The notes under the pieces were generated by a model, which was not told the DNA's origin, searched no databases, and worked only from the letters and a program-made list of their open reading frames with translations. A stretch of DNA of 64,000 nt from Cryptomeria japonica (taxonomy: Eukaryota > Streptophyta > Pinopsida > Cupressales > Cupressaceae): positions 1 through 64,000 of the forward strand of contig NW_026729144.1 in assembly GCF_030272615.1 (NCBI RefSeq), in the 5' to 3' direction. The translations under genes and the position numbers were made by a program. How positions within the stretch are numbered: the stretch's first letter is position 1; the number at the start of each line of letters is the position of its first letter. Shown here piece by piece: positions 24,721 through 36,268 of this stretch.

Positions 24721-25839
24721 TTGTATAATGATGTTCCTATTCTTGATACACATGGGAGCATAGTATTTGGAAAGGCTACAAGGCTAAATTATTTAGAGTT
24801 ATTTTTTCATCATGTAGATTATGACATTTTGGAGTCACTTATTCACTTTGAGAGTCCTTGCGCTCTATGGACTCACCTTCAAGAGTTATACGATGATTAT
24901 GATACTATGTCATTCCTGATGATCATCTTTCTAATTCTAATGTGCATCTTCATTCTTCGGAGAAGGCATTCCACATGTTTGTGATCCTTTGGATGTTTTT
25001 GAAACTTCAGATGACGTTGCAGATGCTTCATAGGTTCTTGATTCATCAAAGATAGTTGATATGCCTTCACTAGAGACTTGCATCCTTTCTAATCGACAAG
25101 ATTATCATTGCCTTCCTAATTAGGATTCTAATTTATCGAACATTGATTCATTATTTTTGGAGTCTCACTTTCATATTTGGGAGACACATTTGAGGGTTTA
25201 TCTCTCCTATCTGATGGTAGTTGTGATGCATCTATAGTCACATCTTATTTATCTTTGGAGCTTGTTCAAAATCAATTTTCATTAGTTCTTTGCGTGTCAC
25301 CTTCTCTTATGATTGGACGTATACCCGATTGCTTCGTGCCATCATCTTCCAAGGTCTTGGTGGTAAATATGAAGATTTAAGAGACATCATCATACAACAT
25401 TTTGATTCCACTTCCTAATTCCTATCCAGAATGAGAAGCATTCTTGCATTTGTACTTGGTTTATCTTCTTCCTAAGGGTAGAAATGTTGATTGTAAGAGT
25501 TGTACCATGTTTTGTCTTCGAGAACTCACCATATTTGAAGGACATTATTCATTATGGGGGGACTATGTAGTGTCCTTCAATCCTTCCTATGTGGAAATAT
25601 TCAATTGTATATACATGATGTATGTAGTCCTTGGGTGGTGTGATCGAGTCCTTCATCCATGCATCATGTTTATTTTCTCTCTTTTAGATAGGACTTTAGT
25701 TCCATGTGGTTTTCTCCTTTTCAACACTTTGTGAATGATTTCTCACATTGTACATGGGTACTTAACATGGCCTAGTTTCTAGGACCTATCTTGCATATTA
25801 CATAATAATATTCTCCCTAAAGTTGCACTTAAGGGGGGG
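24721..25839 (+). pseudogene. degenerate internal region of a small plus-strand copia-like element
   Basis: The frame at 24721-24984 contains LFFHHVDYDILESLIHFESP and CALWTHLQELYDDYD, which resembles the Gag UBN2-type pattern (LW..L...Y). The rest to 25839 is riddled with stops, and no protease, integrase or RT motif is visible. It ends in the purine tract AAGGGGGGG directly before the LTR at 25840. The element is either a non-autonomous copia derivative or one with its pol deleted. Confidence 0.4.
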
Positions 25840-26141
25840 TGTTGGAGTAAATTACTATTTATTCATGCTTAAACTAACTTAGGTATCATTATTTCCTAGG
25901 TTGCATTTATTTATATTTATGTTGGATAATTGGATATTACCTACCCCCTACCTACCCTTGCATCTCAACAAGCCATTGGTTATTATCTTGTGCTCTCATT
26001 TATCTTCAATCTTGCCAATGTAAGGAGAGCTCATGCACATAGTTATTCATCTCATATACATAAATCTAGCTAATGAAATATTTTCTCTTATTGTGAATGT
26101 GAATTTGCTATTTATATTACTTGCATTGGAGTCAGTACTCC
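25840..26141 (+). repeat. 3' LTR of the small copia-like element, split by element B
   Basis: Starts TGTTGGAGTAAATTA after the purine tract. It runs to AGTACTCC at 26141, where element B begins, and ends on the far side of B with AACA at 48936-48939. The termini TGTTGGAGT and ACTCCAACA form an inverted repeat. The rebuilt LTR is about 306 bp. Confidence 0.75.
26137..26141. repeat. target-site duplication of element B, left copy (ACTCC)
   Basis: ACTCC here and at 48931-48935 flank element B. A 5-bp duplication is standard for LTR retrotransposons. Confidence 0.8.
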
Positions 26142-27177
26142 TGTGATGTAGGAAATCAGACATAAGATTCATAACATATGAGTCAGCTAACCACAAAAAC
26201 CAACAAGTTATGAAAATGAGTCCTAATAAATTCAATAAAGGAATGAAGACAAAATATCAAAATAAAATGCAAACCAACAATGCAGATTTCTCCTTCATTG
26301 CTCCTCCATTGTTCTTCTTTCTCCTCTGAATTGTTGCATGTGGATCTCACCTATAAAGCAAGTGTAATTGAAAGCAAGATGATAGAAAAAGTAAAAATGA
26401 TAGCACAAGGATACTCGAAATGTGGTTGTTGAAAATGCGCAATGAGAGCTCAATTTATAGAAAAGAGGATTTTGAATCAATGAACGAGATTAATTTGGAG
26501 ACAAAAAGAATCAGTGGCTATGATCAAACACATAGCAGAGTTTCCATTAGGAGACAGAGAAAAAGTGGAAGAAATCTAGAAAGAAATCTAGAATCAAATT
26601 GAGGAAGATTATATGGGGATTTAATATATAAATAAATTAATTGATTATCATCATATTTTTCCAAATTGGTCAGGTTGAAAAGATAAATATGGAGATAAAA
26701 ATTAGAAAGTGGAACATAAAAGTGGAAATAAAATTAGAAATTGGAAGAGCAAAGTGGGTTCATAAATAAATAAATAAAATTTATGTATTTCACCCACACA
26801 TGGTAAAATATATATATATTGAATAATTTGGAGAAGGGGATTAAATAATTAAAATAATTATTTAATCATGGAAGAATAATTAGTTTAGAATAAAGGGATT
26901 AAATAATTAAATGAATTATTTAATCAAAGAGGAATAGTTAGGATTAGTCGATTAAGATCAAGATTAATTGATTAGAAAGAGACAATGATGAACATTAATT
27001 AAATAATGAAGATTATTTAATTAATGGTTGAGAAGAACAATAATTAAATAATTAAGAACTATTTAATTATAGGAATATTAGCACTAGTTAAATAATTAAA
27101 ATTATTTAATCAGTTTAGACAAAAAAGGTTAGTGAAAAGTGTTGTTGAAGACTTAGGACAATTTTTCAGTGCCTACA
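26142..27177 (-). repeat. 3' LTR of element B
   Basis: About 1.04 kb. It aligns with 39555-40298 plus 48617-48930. The minus-strand start is TGTAGGCACTGAAAAATTG. The U3 part contains five AT palindromes (26839-27111). A TATA-like CTATAAATTG lies on the minus strand at about 26453-26462. Confidence 0.9.
26839..27111 (-). repeat. array of five AT palindromes in U3 of element B
   Basis: Near-perfect palindromes built on TTAAATAATT...AATTATTTAA lie at 26839-26867, 26897-26925, 26993-27026, 27042-27068 and 27087-27111. Spacer lengths and sequences differ. The same kind of array is seen in the LTR of element C. Confidence 0.8.
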
Positions 27178-27200
27178 TTTTGTCCATCTTTGAGACAATG
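27178..27200 (-). other. polypurine-tract region of element B
   Basis: The minus strand reads CAAAGATGGACAAAA directly before the 3' LTR start TGTAG. The homologous site in element C reads CAAAGAGGGGCAAAA. Confidence 0.7.
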
Positions 27201-27417
27201 CGATTTTGAGCATTGTTTCAAAGAAAAAATTGAGAAAATATGCCCTAGTAGATAATAGGATGGAGGTAGGATGCCCTCTTGAGAGATTGTTTATTTATGA
27301 AAGAAATGAACGATCCCTCCATAGAATAGAACAATGTTAGATGAAAGAGAAAAATGGGAAAAGAGAAAAATGTTAGTAAGCAATGAAGAATGTTAATTGA
27401 TTGTAGGAAAGGGTTGA

Positions 27418-27624
27418 TTGAAGAAATTCACGATTGATATGGAAAAATGGATGTTGCGCACCATGGCAATGAAGGCTAGGGCAATAATGCAACCCCTTTG
27501 CATAAAACAGATGTATGTTGCAGGCAAGGAATGGTTCAACCAACCTAAGACATTATGTGTGTTTGCCTCAGAATTTTATGAAACACTCCACAAACAAAAA
27601 ATGAAAAAACAAGAACGACCATGA
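27418..27624 (+). pseudogene. unrecognised antisense ORF in element B
   Basis: A 68-codon plus-strand frame (MEKWMLRTMAMKARAIM..., basic, ending KQKMKKQERP). It lies just inside the purine tract, where element C carries the antisense plant-mobile-domain gene. It has no recognisable domain. It may be the remains of an antisense cargo gene or chance; position is the only argument. Confidence 0.25.
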
Positions 27625-28079
27625 GCCATCCCAGCCACTCTAGATCACTCAGTGACATCATCGAGTAACATAGGAACATGATCAAAGATAAATCAGTGAA
27701 AAATAAGATTCACAAATTCAAAAAAGTCAAACAACCATCCTGATCTTCATTGCCAAAAGGTGATAATGCTATATTGAAAGGAAGATCATGCTATCTGTTT
27801 TTAGGGAATGCAGTACCTTGTCTAACATAGGACATAGTCTGGTTTCAAGTATACCACACCCTACATAAGACCCATGGTAATGTTGACAAAAGGACTGGTA
27901 ATGTTGATGTTGGTTGATATGACAATTGGATCAGTTTGAATGCTTGGTTGGTTGAATAGTTCATTTGTTAGTGATTTGTTAAGCACAATGTTTATTGTGT
28001 TTTTTGTCTGATGTCCACTCAAATGTTTGTCTATGTACAAAAGGGACAATTTATTGATGGAACGAAATGATTGTTTTTG

Positions 28080-28370
28080 GATTTTTTATGGTTTCTGATT
28101 TTTAGGGTTTTTTAACTTTTTGTTTTTTTTGTCCTTTTATTAGCACATTTTACAAATGTTTTTTGATTATTTAAAGATATTTTTCAAATGTTTTTGGATT
28201 CTTTCAGGACATTTTTCAATTTTTAGGATTTTTTTTAGGACTTTATTAGAATTTTAGTGATTTTTTTAAGGACATTTTTCAATTTTTAGTGATTTTTTAG
28301 GACATTTTTTTATTTTTTAGTTGTTTTTTTCAGGACTTTATTTAATTTTTAGGGATTTTATAATTTTTCC
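28080..28370. repeat. T-rich tandem-like repeat block
   Basis: Variants of TTTTTAGGACATTTTTCAAT recur about eight times with variable spacing in a strongly T-rich strand. It is a degenerate array inside element B. Confidence 0.7.
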
Positions 28371-28700
28371 CCCATTGTCTAGCAAGGCAAGGATATATGA
28401 CAAATGGATAAATAAGCTTGCTAAAATGTTGGTGGATAGAGGGAAGACATAGGCGATTTATTATGGAGACAAAGCAGATGCAATGTCTAAGAGTTATCAC
28501 GCGATGGGCTAAGGGACTAGATATGACAATGTAAAGAAATTGCATGGCATGAGGGACATGTCAAGAGGTTTTTGAAACCATGTTTTTCATTTTGCGTCCT
28601 TATGTCGATTTAAGATCAAGGGATGAAAAAGAGTGTATGGACAATGATAAGATATTGATAGAATAAGAAAGAGCAAAAATGGATAGGGAATATGGACTAA

Positions 28701-28855
28701 AGGTTGTGATAGGCTAAGGGACAGTGACAAAAGGTTGCAATAAGCCAAGGAATATTCACAAAAGGTTGTAATAAGCCAAGGGATAGTGGTAGGAGGTTGC
28801 AATGAGCCAAGGAATACAAATGAAAGGTTGTAATAAGCTAATGGATAAACACCAT
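28701..28855 (+). repeat. 31-bp tandem repeat, five copies
   Basis: Units start at 28701, 28732, 28763, 28794 and 28825 with an exact 31-bp period. Each begins AGGTTGYRATARGCYAAGG. Because 31 is not a multiple of three, the copies fall in different reading frames of the overlapping minus-strand ORF, so selection on protein repeats is unlikely. Confidence 0.9.
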
Positions 28856-28919
28856 AAGCTATGATAGACAAAAAGCTACGAACAAGATGCATGACATTCA
28901 TGAAGATCCTTAGCCTTGT

Positions 28920-29093
28920 CAAGATCAAAGGTAGAAAAGGGAATATGGATATGAGGGACGATAGGATAATGGAGCGTATGACAAGTGTCTGATAGGATAA
29001 TGGAGGGTATGATAGAATAATGAAAGGTAATAGGATATGATAGGATAATAAAGGATGATAGGATATGATAGCGTAAATGAAACCTACCCCCAA
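28920..29093. repeat. GATAGGATAAT/GGATATGATA low-complexity repeat
   Basis: Short imperfect repeats of GATAGGATA-type units lie directly next to the 31-bp array. The block is microsatellite-like and decayed. Confidence 0.7.
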
Positions 29094-29416
29094 GTATGGT
29101 ATGTAAGAAGTTCATGGATTACGCATGATGCATGTTCTAGGATTTCATCATGGTACTTGCCCAAGGTGCCTGTTTGCCAATTTTTTACCAAAGGACGAAT
29201 TATTTTTCCTTACCTTTTTTTTTCTTCTTTTCTTTTTTTCTTTTTTGCCTTTTTTTACTTTTGGCAGAATAGAGACACGTGATAGAGGATGGAAAGACTC
29301 AATCATCTTTTTTTTTTAGTAATATCCTTGGAAAAATGGACCATGACTATTAAAATTATACTCAAAGATGTTTGTAGGATAATGACATGGAAATGAGATG
29401 GGACTAAAGCAAGGAT

Positions 29417-32053
29417 TTATGCAAAAGATTGGATTAAAGTGATAGAAGGATGGAAAATATGCATTAGATAATGGATAGGGTATTGGAATAATTGTTCTTG
29501 AATGGATGAAAATGCTGGCAAGATCAACATTGGCACACACCTTGAGGGGTGATGAACTGATGGAGGGAAAGTGGATCTCAAATTTTGAGATTTTGATGGA
29601 GGGAAGGCCATGGATTTTGGGACATAAGGACCCAAAATGGATGGAGGTGATGGAGGAATAGAAATTTTGGATGTTAATTTTGATACTTCTTTAGACTGTT
29701 GTGCTTCAAGGAGCTGCTTGGGAATCCACATTTTTTTTAATTTTTCATCCTTTTGTGGTTCCTTGGAACACATTGCTTGCACAAAGGATTTAGGAACCCA
29801 TATAGCTTTGGACTTTACTTTATGAGAAATTGGCCTTTGTTGGCCTTTTGGATATTTATTTTTCTTTTTGGATCATATTTTAATTCATTTTGACATGTTG
29901 ATTAGATTGGAGATGTTGATCCTTGAATGCATGTGGATTGTTGGACTTATGACTTTTATGCTTGGTGTCCAAATTGATTGGAGGGGGAAAGGAATGTATA
30001 CATGGATAGGAATGATATGAAGGTTTGTTGGATGGATGGAAGGTGCTCAAGGATGTGTGCCTTTGTTTATCTTGCATAAAGGACGAAGGGACATAAGGAC
30101 CTCAAATGGATGGAAGTGATGAAGGGCTAGGCATATGAGTGGATTTAAGTTTGGTAGGAATAACAACGTCTTGAGGAATGTCACTAAAGCCATGACCATT
30201 AAGAGTTCCTTTGACATGGAGGGTTTCTTTCTCGTGAAGGTCTACCCTTTTGCCTATATAAATATTTTGACCTGTAGGATACTCTTTTATTTGGGAGAAA
30301 GACACGAGTCCATTATGAGGTGGATATGATATGATAGGAATGATGGGATCATGAAGTGGATCGAACTAGACCAAATTGGAGGAACCCATTGTACATGTAA
30401 GGGATTCATGAACATCTTTCACCAACATGTTAGAATCATGAGGGGGATTAGGATCAATGGCAAGGTCTTCATGAGATAGAATTGGAGGAATAATGGGGTC
30501 ATCAAAGGAAATGAGATCTTAGAGCGTATATGGACGATTAGGAAATGGAGATGGAGGAACAAAAGAATCTTGTAGAGGATCTAAAGGGATAATAGCTTCT
30601 TGTCGTGGACATGAAGCTGAAAGGATACTTTGATCTTGATAAGGTGGAAAATCATTATATTCCTCTTTAAAGGTACTATGATCTTGACTATCAATGGGAT
30701 CATTAGGAATAACATAAGGGATAACTTGATCTTGCTTAAGCAGTGGAATGTCAACGAGATTTGAAAAGGTGTCATGTTCTTGGATAGGGATGGGGGAATC
30801 ATTATAAGTGTCTGGGAAGATGGGATCCCGGTCAACAATTGGATGGGATGATAAGGTTTCCAGATCTTGATCTTGATTAGTTTCAAGACACATTTCTTTG
30901 TACTCCAAATTATTCTCTTGACATGGGATTGGACTTTAGATATGCATGGGGGATTTTGGTAAGGGATCAATGCTTTGACATGAGGGAGATGGACTTTGAA
31001 TGGGATTCTCTAAAAGAGAAGCATCTGGTGTCATTAAATCTTACATTTCTAAATAGTAAAAGGGATTTATATAAAGACGTAGATTAGCATGTATTTCTGT
31101 TGCAGACAACCCTTAGGAGGATGCATTATTTGATGTATCATTTGGAGGCAACGGTAGAAATTACTTTTGTGAAGCTTTAGGAGATTATATGAGAGGTTCT
31201 TGAGAAGCTCCAAAAGGCGTAGGAATAGAGGCCACTGGGAAGTCAATTTGTTTATGAGGAGATGGTGAGCCATTGCTAGACATGAGCATATGATTTTGAT
31301 ATTTCTCCAAAAAATCAGTTAGGACTCTCTTTAAGAGATTTGTAATAGAGCCATTTTTCTTTGGAGATGAATTTGAATCCTTGCAATATTTTGATATTTT
31401 GACATGGTTGGGTTTTTATTTGGGACTTGTTTGAAAGGGATTTGGTTTTGATTTGGTGTTATATTTTGATTTTGGATTGGGTGTTGGTCAAATTGGTCTA
31501 ACATGTTTGAAATTTGGCTTGATGTGTGTTGCAACTTTTGTTCTTGAACTTTTGGTTGTATTTGTTGTTGATACTTGACAGTTGGTTGGACCAATTGTTG
31601 ACATTGTGCGATTAGTTGAGAATATTGTTGAAATTGCATGGTTGATTGTACTGGTTGGACATGTTGGACCATTGGCTGTGTTGATTGGAAATGTTGAACT
31701 ATTGGTTGTTATTGTGGGATATGTTGAACCATTGGTTGTTGTTGTTGGATATGTTGTTAATTTGTAATTTGATTGAACAAAGTTTGATTTGGGACTTGAT
31801 TGAAATTTTTGTTTGTTGCTTGAAATTATTTCATCATCTCTATTTGAGAGATGAGAGTTGGTATTTCTGATCATTTGATAAGAGATTTTACATCAATTGG
31901 TTCAAAGTTTGGGTTTGGACCTTGAAATTTTTGAAATGTTTTGAAAATTTGGGATGTAATCTTTTCATCATTTTTCACTTTTTGTTCTGAGATCTCTTTT
32001 TCTTGAGCTATTTTCTCCTCATGTTTTTGTATTTGGATACTTGTTTTGCTCAT
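29417..32053 (-). pseudogene. element B degenerate coding region (Q/N- and P-rich, Gag-like by position)
   Basis: Reading down the minus strand from 32053 there is first a charged coiled part (KHEEKIAQEKEISEQKVK, then FEPIDVKSLI). Next is a glutamine-rich, prion-like part (repeated QPMVQH and QQ runs, 31331-31870). After that is an acidic, D/P-rich segment (30519-30908). The end is proline/serine-rich with WVPKSFV and WIPKQLLEAQ (29417-29825), each followed by GPYVP. About a dozen stops and frame changes interrupt it. No CCHC knuckle, DSG/DNG protease or RT box is visible. The position after the primer site suggests the Gag or accessory protein of this element. I cannot name the family. Confidence 0.45.
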
Positions 32054-32059
32054 AAAATG

Positions 32060-33199
32060 TTTAATTGAAGTTTTGAGACATGTAGAAATTGGACTGACAA
32101 GATCGATTGTTCAATTATGACGACAAGGCTTCATAAGGGACTTGGGGTCTCATTTCAACAAACATCTCATTATGCAATTTTGGGGGGATTTTTAAAATTT
32201 TGAATGACAATGATATGCAACTAATGTAATGAAAAATGCAACTAAGTGCAACCTTAGGGAATGAAAATGATTAAATAACCTAGGGTGAAAGTGAAACCTA
32301 TGTTTTTTTGTCAGTTTTTTAGGTTTGGACAAACTCTTGGAATGCAAACCTAAAGACGTGACCCTTAGGAAGCTGAAATGAATTCAAGACCTTAAGGGAA
32401 CAACGGACAAAAGGGATAAATGATAGTAGGAAAAATTGACAATGTCTCACCTAGACGCTTGGATACTAAGATACTTTTGACAAAATGATGTTGATAAGAG
32501 GACAAAATATCAAACAAGGTCAAGACTCCTTAACAATGACTTCGGGTTTGATCTAAAGTTTTGATTTTTTTGAAGTTTGACAAACTTAATTTTGAGACTA
32601 TTATGCACAAGGACAATGACAATGACCTAGACTTAGGGAATGAACCCAAGATATGGCATAAAGATGACCTCGAGATATGAAATGACCAAAGGGTGATATG
32701 ACCTGAGGATGTAAATGCAACCTTGTGTTATGATATGATATGACCTACGGATGTGAACTTAGGGATAATAAATGCAAAATGTATGACAATGTCAACCTAA
32801 GACAAAACCTAGGGTTTGGACTATGCAATGATATAACCTAATGCAACAAGGACATATAGAAGGAAATGATTTATGAGATGTAACTAATATGACTTAAGTG
32901 AAGACCTAATTTTGGGATGACAATGATAATGCAAGACGCAACCTAATCCAAGACCTAGCTTTGGTATGACAATACAATGAAGACTTAGGGAAATAATTTT
33001 AAACCCAAATGCAAAATGAGGATGCTAAAATGAAAGGCAATGTCTATGGGTCCTAAGACCTAAGGTTGGACTATGCAAAGGCTAACCCTAAGTGACATAA
33101 ATGCTGAAACAAGGATATCCAATATTTTGACAAGCCATGTTCAATTGTTGGATCAATACTTGGACAAAATGTGAACTCTTTGTTTGAACTTTGAAAAAA
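32060..33199 (-). other. element B leader/internal non-coding segment
   Basis: No ORF. Loose repeats of CCTAAG, GACCTAGG and ATGATATGACCT are scattered through it. It lies between the coding region and the LINE 2 insertion. Confidence 0.4.
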
Positions 33200-33208
33200 C
33201 AAGGTTAT
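33200..33208. repeat. possible target-site duplication of LINE 2, left copy
   Basis: CAAGGTTAT here resembles CAAGGTTGT at 38130-38138 (one mismatch). It sits just after the putative A-rich 3' end of the LINE. It is short, so chance similarity is possible. Confidence 0.4.
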
Positions 33209-33379
33209 TTTTATTAATAAAGTAGTGAGAACAAGGGCACTGACCCTTTACATAGCATAACTATTAAAAATCATAGTGCATAAACAACACTATAATAGCA
33301 TTAACAACAATTATCAACAAAAGGGGACCAATTCTTTAGAAATCATAAACAACAATAGAAAACATAAAAAAAAACTACA

Positions 33380-35118
33380 GGGGTGCCTTGTGCACCCCAC
33401 TGGCATCCATGGAACTATTTCATTCATTGGATAGGAACTTGTAAAGGTCCCTAGCCTCCTTCTTGTCCTCCTCTGTGTCTACAGTACGTTCCCTCAATAG
33501 AGAGAGGGTGAGTGTCGAGCTATGTAACACCTACAAATAAAATTTGTTAAGGCCCGCCATTTGGGAATCCCAAGCCTCCATCTTGCTCTTGAGCCGATTG
33601 ACATAGTCCTTGATAGCCTACAATTCAAGCATGGGGCCGAGGTTCTCAATCCTCTGTATAATGTCCACCACATCTGTGCTCAACTTTTCCATTTGTTGCA
33701 AAGTAGGGACACCTTGGGGGTTCAAAATAGCCATGTCATTTGTAGTCTCTTCAATCTCTTTGGGCACATCTCCAGCAGGGGAGTTATCAATGTCATTACC
33801 TAGGCCCATCAGGGGGAGAGATTGCATCACCTATTCAACCATTTTTAAATCCAAGTCCATGTTACTAGAGTCCAAGGCTTTGTTATCATAAATTTCCTTG
33901 CCCATGACACCCTCAGTGCCCATGTTCATAGGGGTTGTATCCTTAACATCAATAGGGTCCTAGGTTTGCATTTCAGAATTACCCGTGTCAGTGCCACCAA
34001 TAGTGGTCAGAACCATTGGGTCCCTAGTCATATCTGCATCCACAACATCCCCATCAGGGGCCCCCATAGTGGTATTAGGGTCATCTCCCTTCTTGTCCCT
34101 AATGGGATCCTCTGAGTCAAGATTTTCAATCACTCGGGTCTTCTTTTTGCATCTTTTGGAAGCCAGTCTGGAGGATCTCCTTTTAACCTCAAAATCAGGG
34201 GAAGGATTGTCATTCTCGGCATCCTCACAGGAAGACTTGTCATCGAAGACAATATATTTGTGATTAACAGGGGTTTTTCCTTTGTCCCTCGATAAGGAGC
34301 GGGAAGCACTGGGAGAGGCTGACAGAGTTAAACTAGGGGAGATCGCCAATAAGGAAATAGTCAAGGCATAAGCAGGAAAAGACATGGTGAACGTAGCAAA
34401 TCCTTCATGAGGATACTGAAAAAATCTAGGGAATGCCATAGACAGGGCGACAAGCTTATTAGGAGTAGGCATGGGGGGTTGAGAGAGTGAAAGGTTCCAG
34501 GGGGGGGGGGCGGGAAAGGGCCTCATGGAATTTATACAGCCTGTAGATGAGGCCCTAGTGAAGGAGGTAGGGTGGCTTATCCCCATGCTTGGTATTTATG
34601 GTGTCTTTATTAGAGATTTCAATAGAGTGCAGTAAATAAAAGGGCAGACAGAGAAAATCATTATTGCGGAAGTGATTGAGAACCCCACCCTCAATGCAGA
34701 AATTCTAGACCAGGGGGTCATTTTTAAAATTATCCAGATTATCTGGTTCGTATCTAACTCTATGGCCCCCCATATCCTCTGCTAATAGAGCTTCTTTAGT
34801 GATGAAACAATTAGCATAGGGAAAGTTGTAGAGACCCTTCGAGAAGCAAGACAAGAAGAGATATTGGGAAGTGTGTGAGCCCAGCGTCAATAAATAAGAG
34901 ATGAAGTTGGGCACATGGGAAAAAATGAAGTCACTTTTAGAAAAGATTTCCTGGTTATGAGGCATGAAGAGCCAACAAATATCGATGCCAACAAACATGT
35001 TACCAATCCAATCATACCTCATCATGATGCTGTAAGCCCAAAGGAATTTCCAACACAACAACACGTCCACGATCGCCAGCCTGGCTGAACGAGTCACCAC
35101 CACATCAAAAAGGATCAA
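33380..35118 (-). pseudogene. accessory ORF downstream of LINE 2 RNase H (unknown function)
   Basis: After the RNase H stop the minus strand keeps a coherent reading for about 450 codons with only a few TAG stops and one or two frameshifts. The first part has aromatic-rich text (DWIGNMFVGIDICWLFMPHN). The middle part (33960-34586) is serine/proline-rich with a basic nuclear-signal-like KRRSSRLASKRCKKKTR and acidic stretches. The last part is helical and coiled-coil-like (QQMEKLSTDVVDIIQRIENL, then NRLKSKMEAWDSQMAGLN). No family is recognised. It could be an extra LINE ORF or host sequence carried by an ancestor. Confidence 0.45.
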
Positions 35119-35209
35119 AAGGATATTCCCAAAATTTGAATTATGAAACCAACACCTCTAGACTACCCCAAGGGAAGAGAGGAGAGTAAGGAAAGCACTT
35201 GGCAACAAC

Positions 35210-35700
35210 TCAATAATTAGTAAATATTTTGGATTTCTCTTCCTTGAGAAGGAAGTTAACATGGTCTGGGAGGGAATTGTGACTCCTCCAACATCTTAAT
35301 CCTGAGAGGTTTAGACCAATGGCCGCCAGGGCATCTGCCACTCTGTTGCCTTCCCTGAAGACATGCATAATTTTGAACAAGTCAAGCCCAGAGATGAGCC
35401 TCAAGGTGTCCCTGATGATTCCCTCAATGGTCCAATTGAACTTATTCTGCCCTTTGACAACATCAATGATGAGCTTGGAGTCACCCTTAATGTCCATAAT
35501 CCTGATTCCCATGGTGAGGGCGAGGCAAATTCCCTAGGCTAAGGCCATAGCTTTAGCCTGATTAGAGGAATGCCCATTCACGTTACCTGCATAAGAAGTA
35601 ACAAGGGTCCCCAAATAGGATCTGATAACCCCTCCGCCAATAGTCAGGCCCCCCTTGGTAGCCCCATCAAAATTGAGTTTGAAATGTGTAGCCGGAGGGG
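35210..35700 (-). pseudogene. LINE 2 RNase H domain
   Basis: In order on the minus strand: FKLNFDGATKGGLTIGGG (first Asp in FDG), SNQAKAMALA where the catalytic Glu motif is expected (lysine for glutamate), IMDIKGDSKLIIDVVKG (Asp in GDSK) and VFREGNRVADALAA (final Asp in VAD). This matches RVT_3-type plant LINE RNase H. The AKA change would remove the catalytic Glu. The domain ends near KEEKSKIFTNY with a stop at 35210. Confidence 0.85.
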
Positions 35701-35935
35701 TCTAGACTGTGCTTTGCCTTAGGAGTCTCTTAGAGAAGTCAAAAAGAGAGAATGAGGGGGGAATGTTCCAACATCTAGAAATTTCCCAGTCCTAGGTAGA
35801 GGGGGGCTTGGTCGCCATCCGGGTTTTAGAAACAAAGATATTCTCAAGAATCAACTTAAGGAATCGAGCAAATGCGGTTTCCACATAGGCCTCTTTGTCT
35901 CTGAATATCCTGTCATTCCTTTCCTTCCAAATACT

Positions 35936-36196
35936 CTAGCTCACATGAGGGGGGATCTTCTTCCATAGTTGTTGGCTAAGGGGGTTGGAAGAGGGGCCCC
36001 AAAACTCCCGGGACAAATTTAACAAATTATCATTCATAATCCAACAGATATTGAGCTTATTGTAGACCATCCCCCAAAGCTCCCGAGTAAAGGCACAGTG
36101 GAGGAAGAGATGAGAAGGGCTTTCCTCTTCATTTTTGCAGAGGATGCATTTGTTAGGGAATTGGAATCCCCACTTGACCAAACTGTCTTGGGTCAC
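35936..36196 (-). pseudogene. LINE 2 zinc-binding region (zf-RVT)
   Basis: The stretch with KWGFQFPNKCILCKNEEESP, HLFLHCAFTRELW matches the CX2C...HLF..C pattern of the zf-RVT domain that precedes RNase H in plant LINE ORF2. It is preceded by FLWW-type sequence and followed by decayed linker. Confidence 0.88.
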
Positions 36197-36268
36197 TGTT
36201 TTGTTGAGGAGAGCAGTCCACCAGAAGAAATTAACCTTGGGGATGAGTTGGGGATTCCAAACCTCTTT

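Noticed and set aside
26142-26146. Element B LTR starting at TGTAGG (26147) with TGTGA as duplication
   Set aside because: The far side reads ACTCC, not TGTGA. Moving the start to 26142 gives a matching 5-bp duplication and keeps a TG start.
28587-29093. 168-codon minus-strand frame
   Set aside because: It is created by the 31-bp array and GATAGGATA repeats read in one frame; the composition is low-complexity and the repeats change frame.
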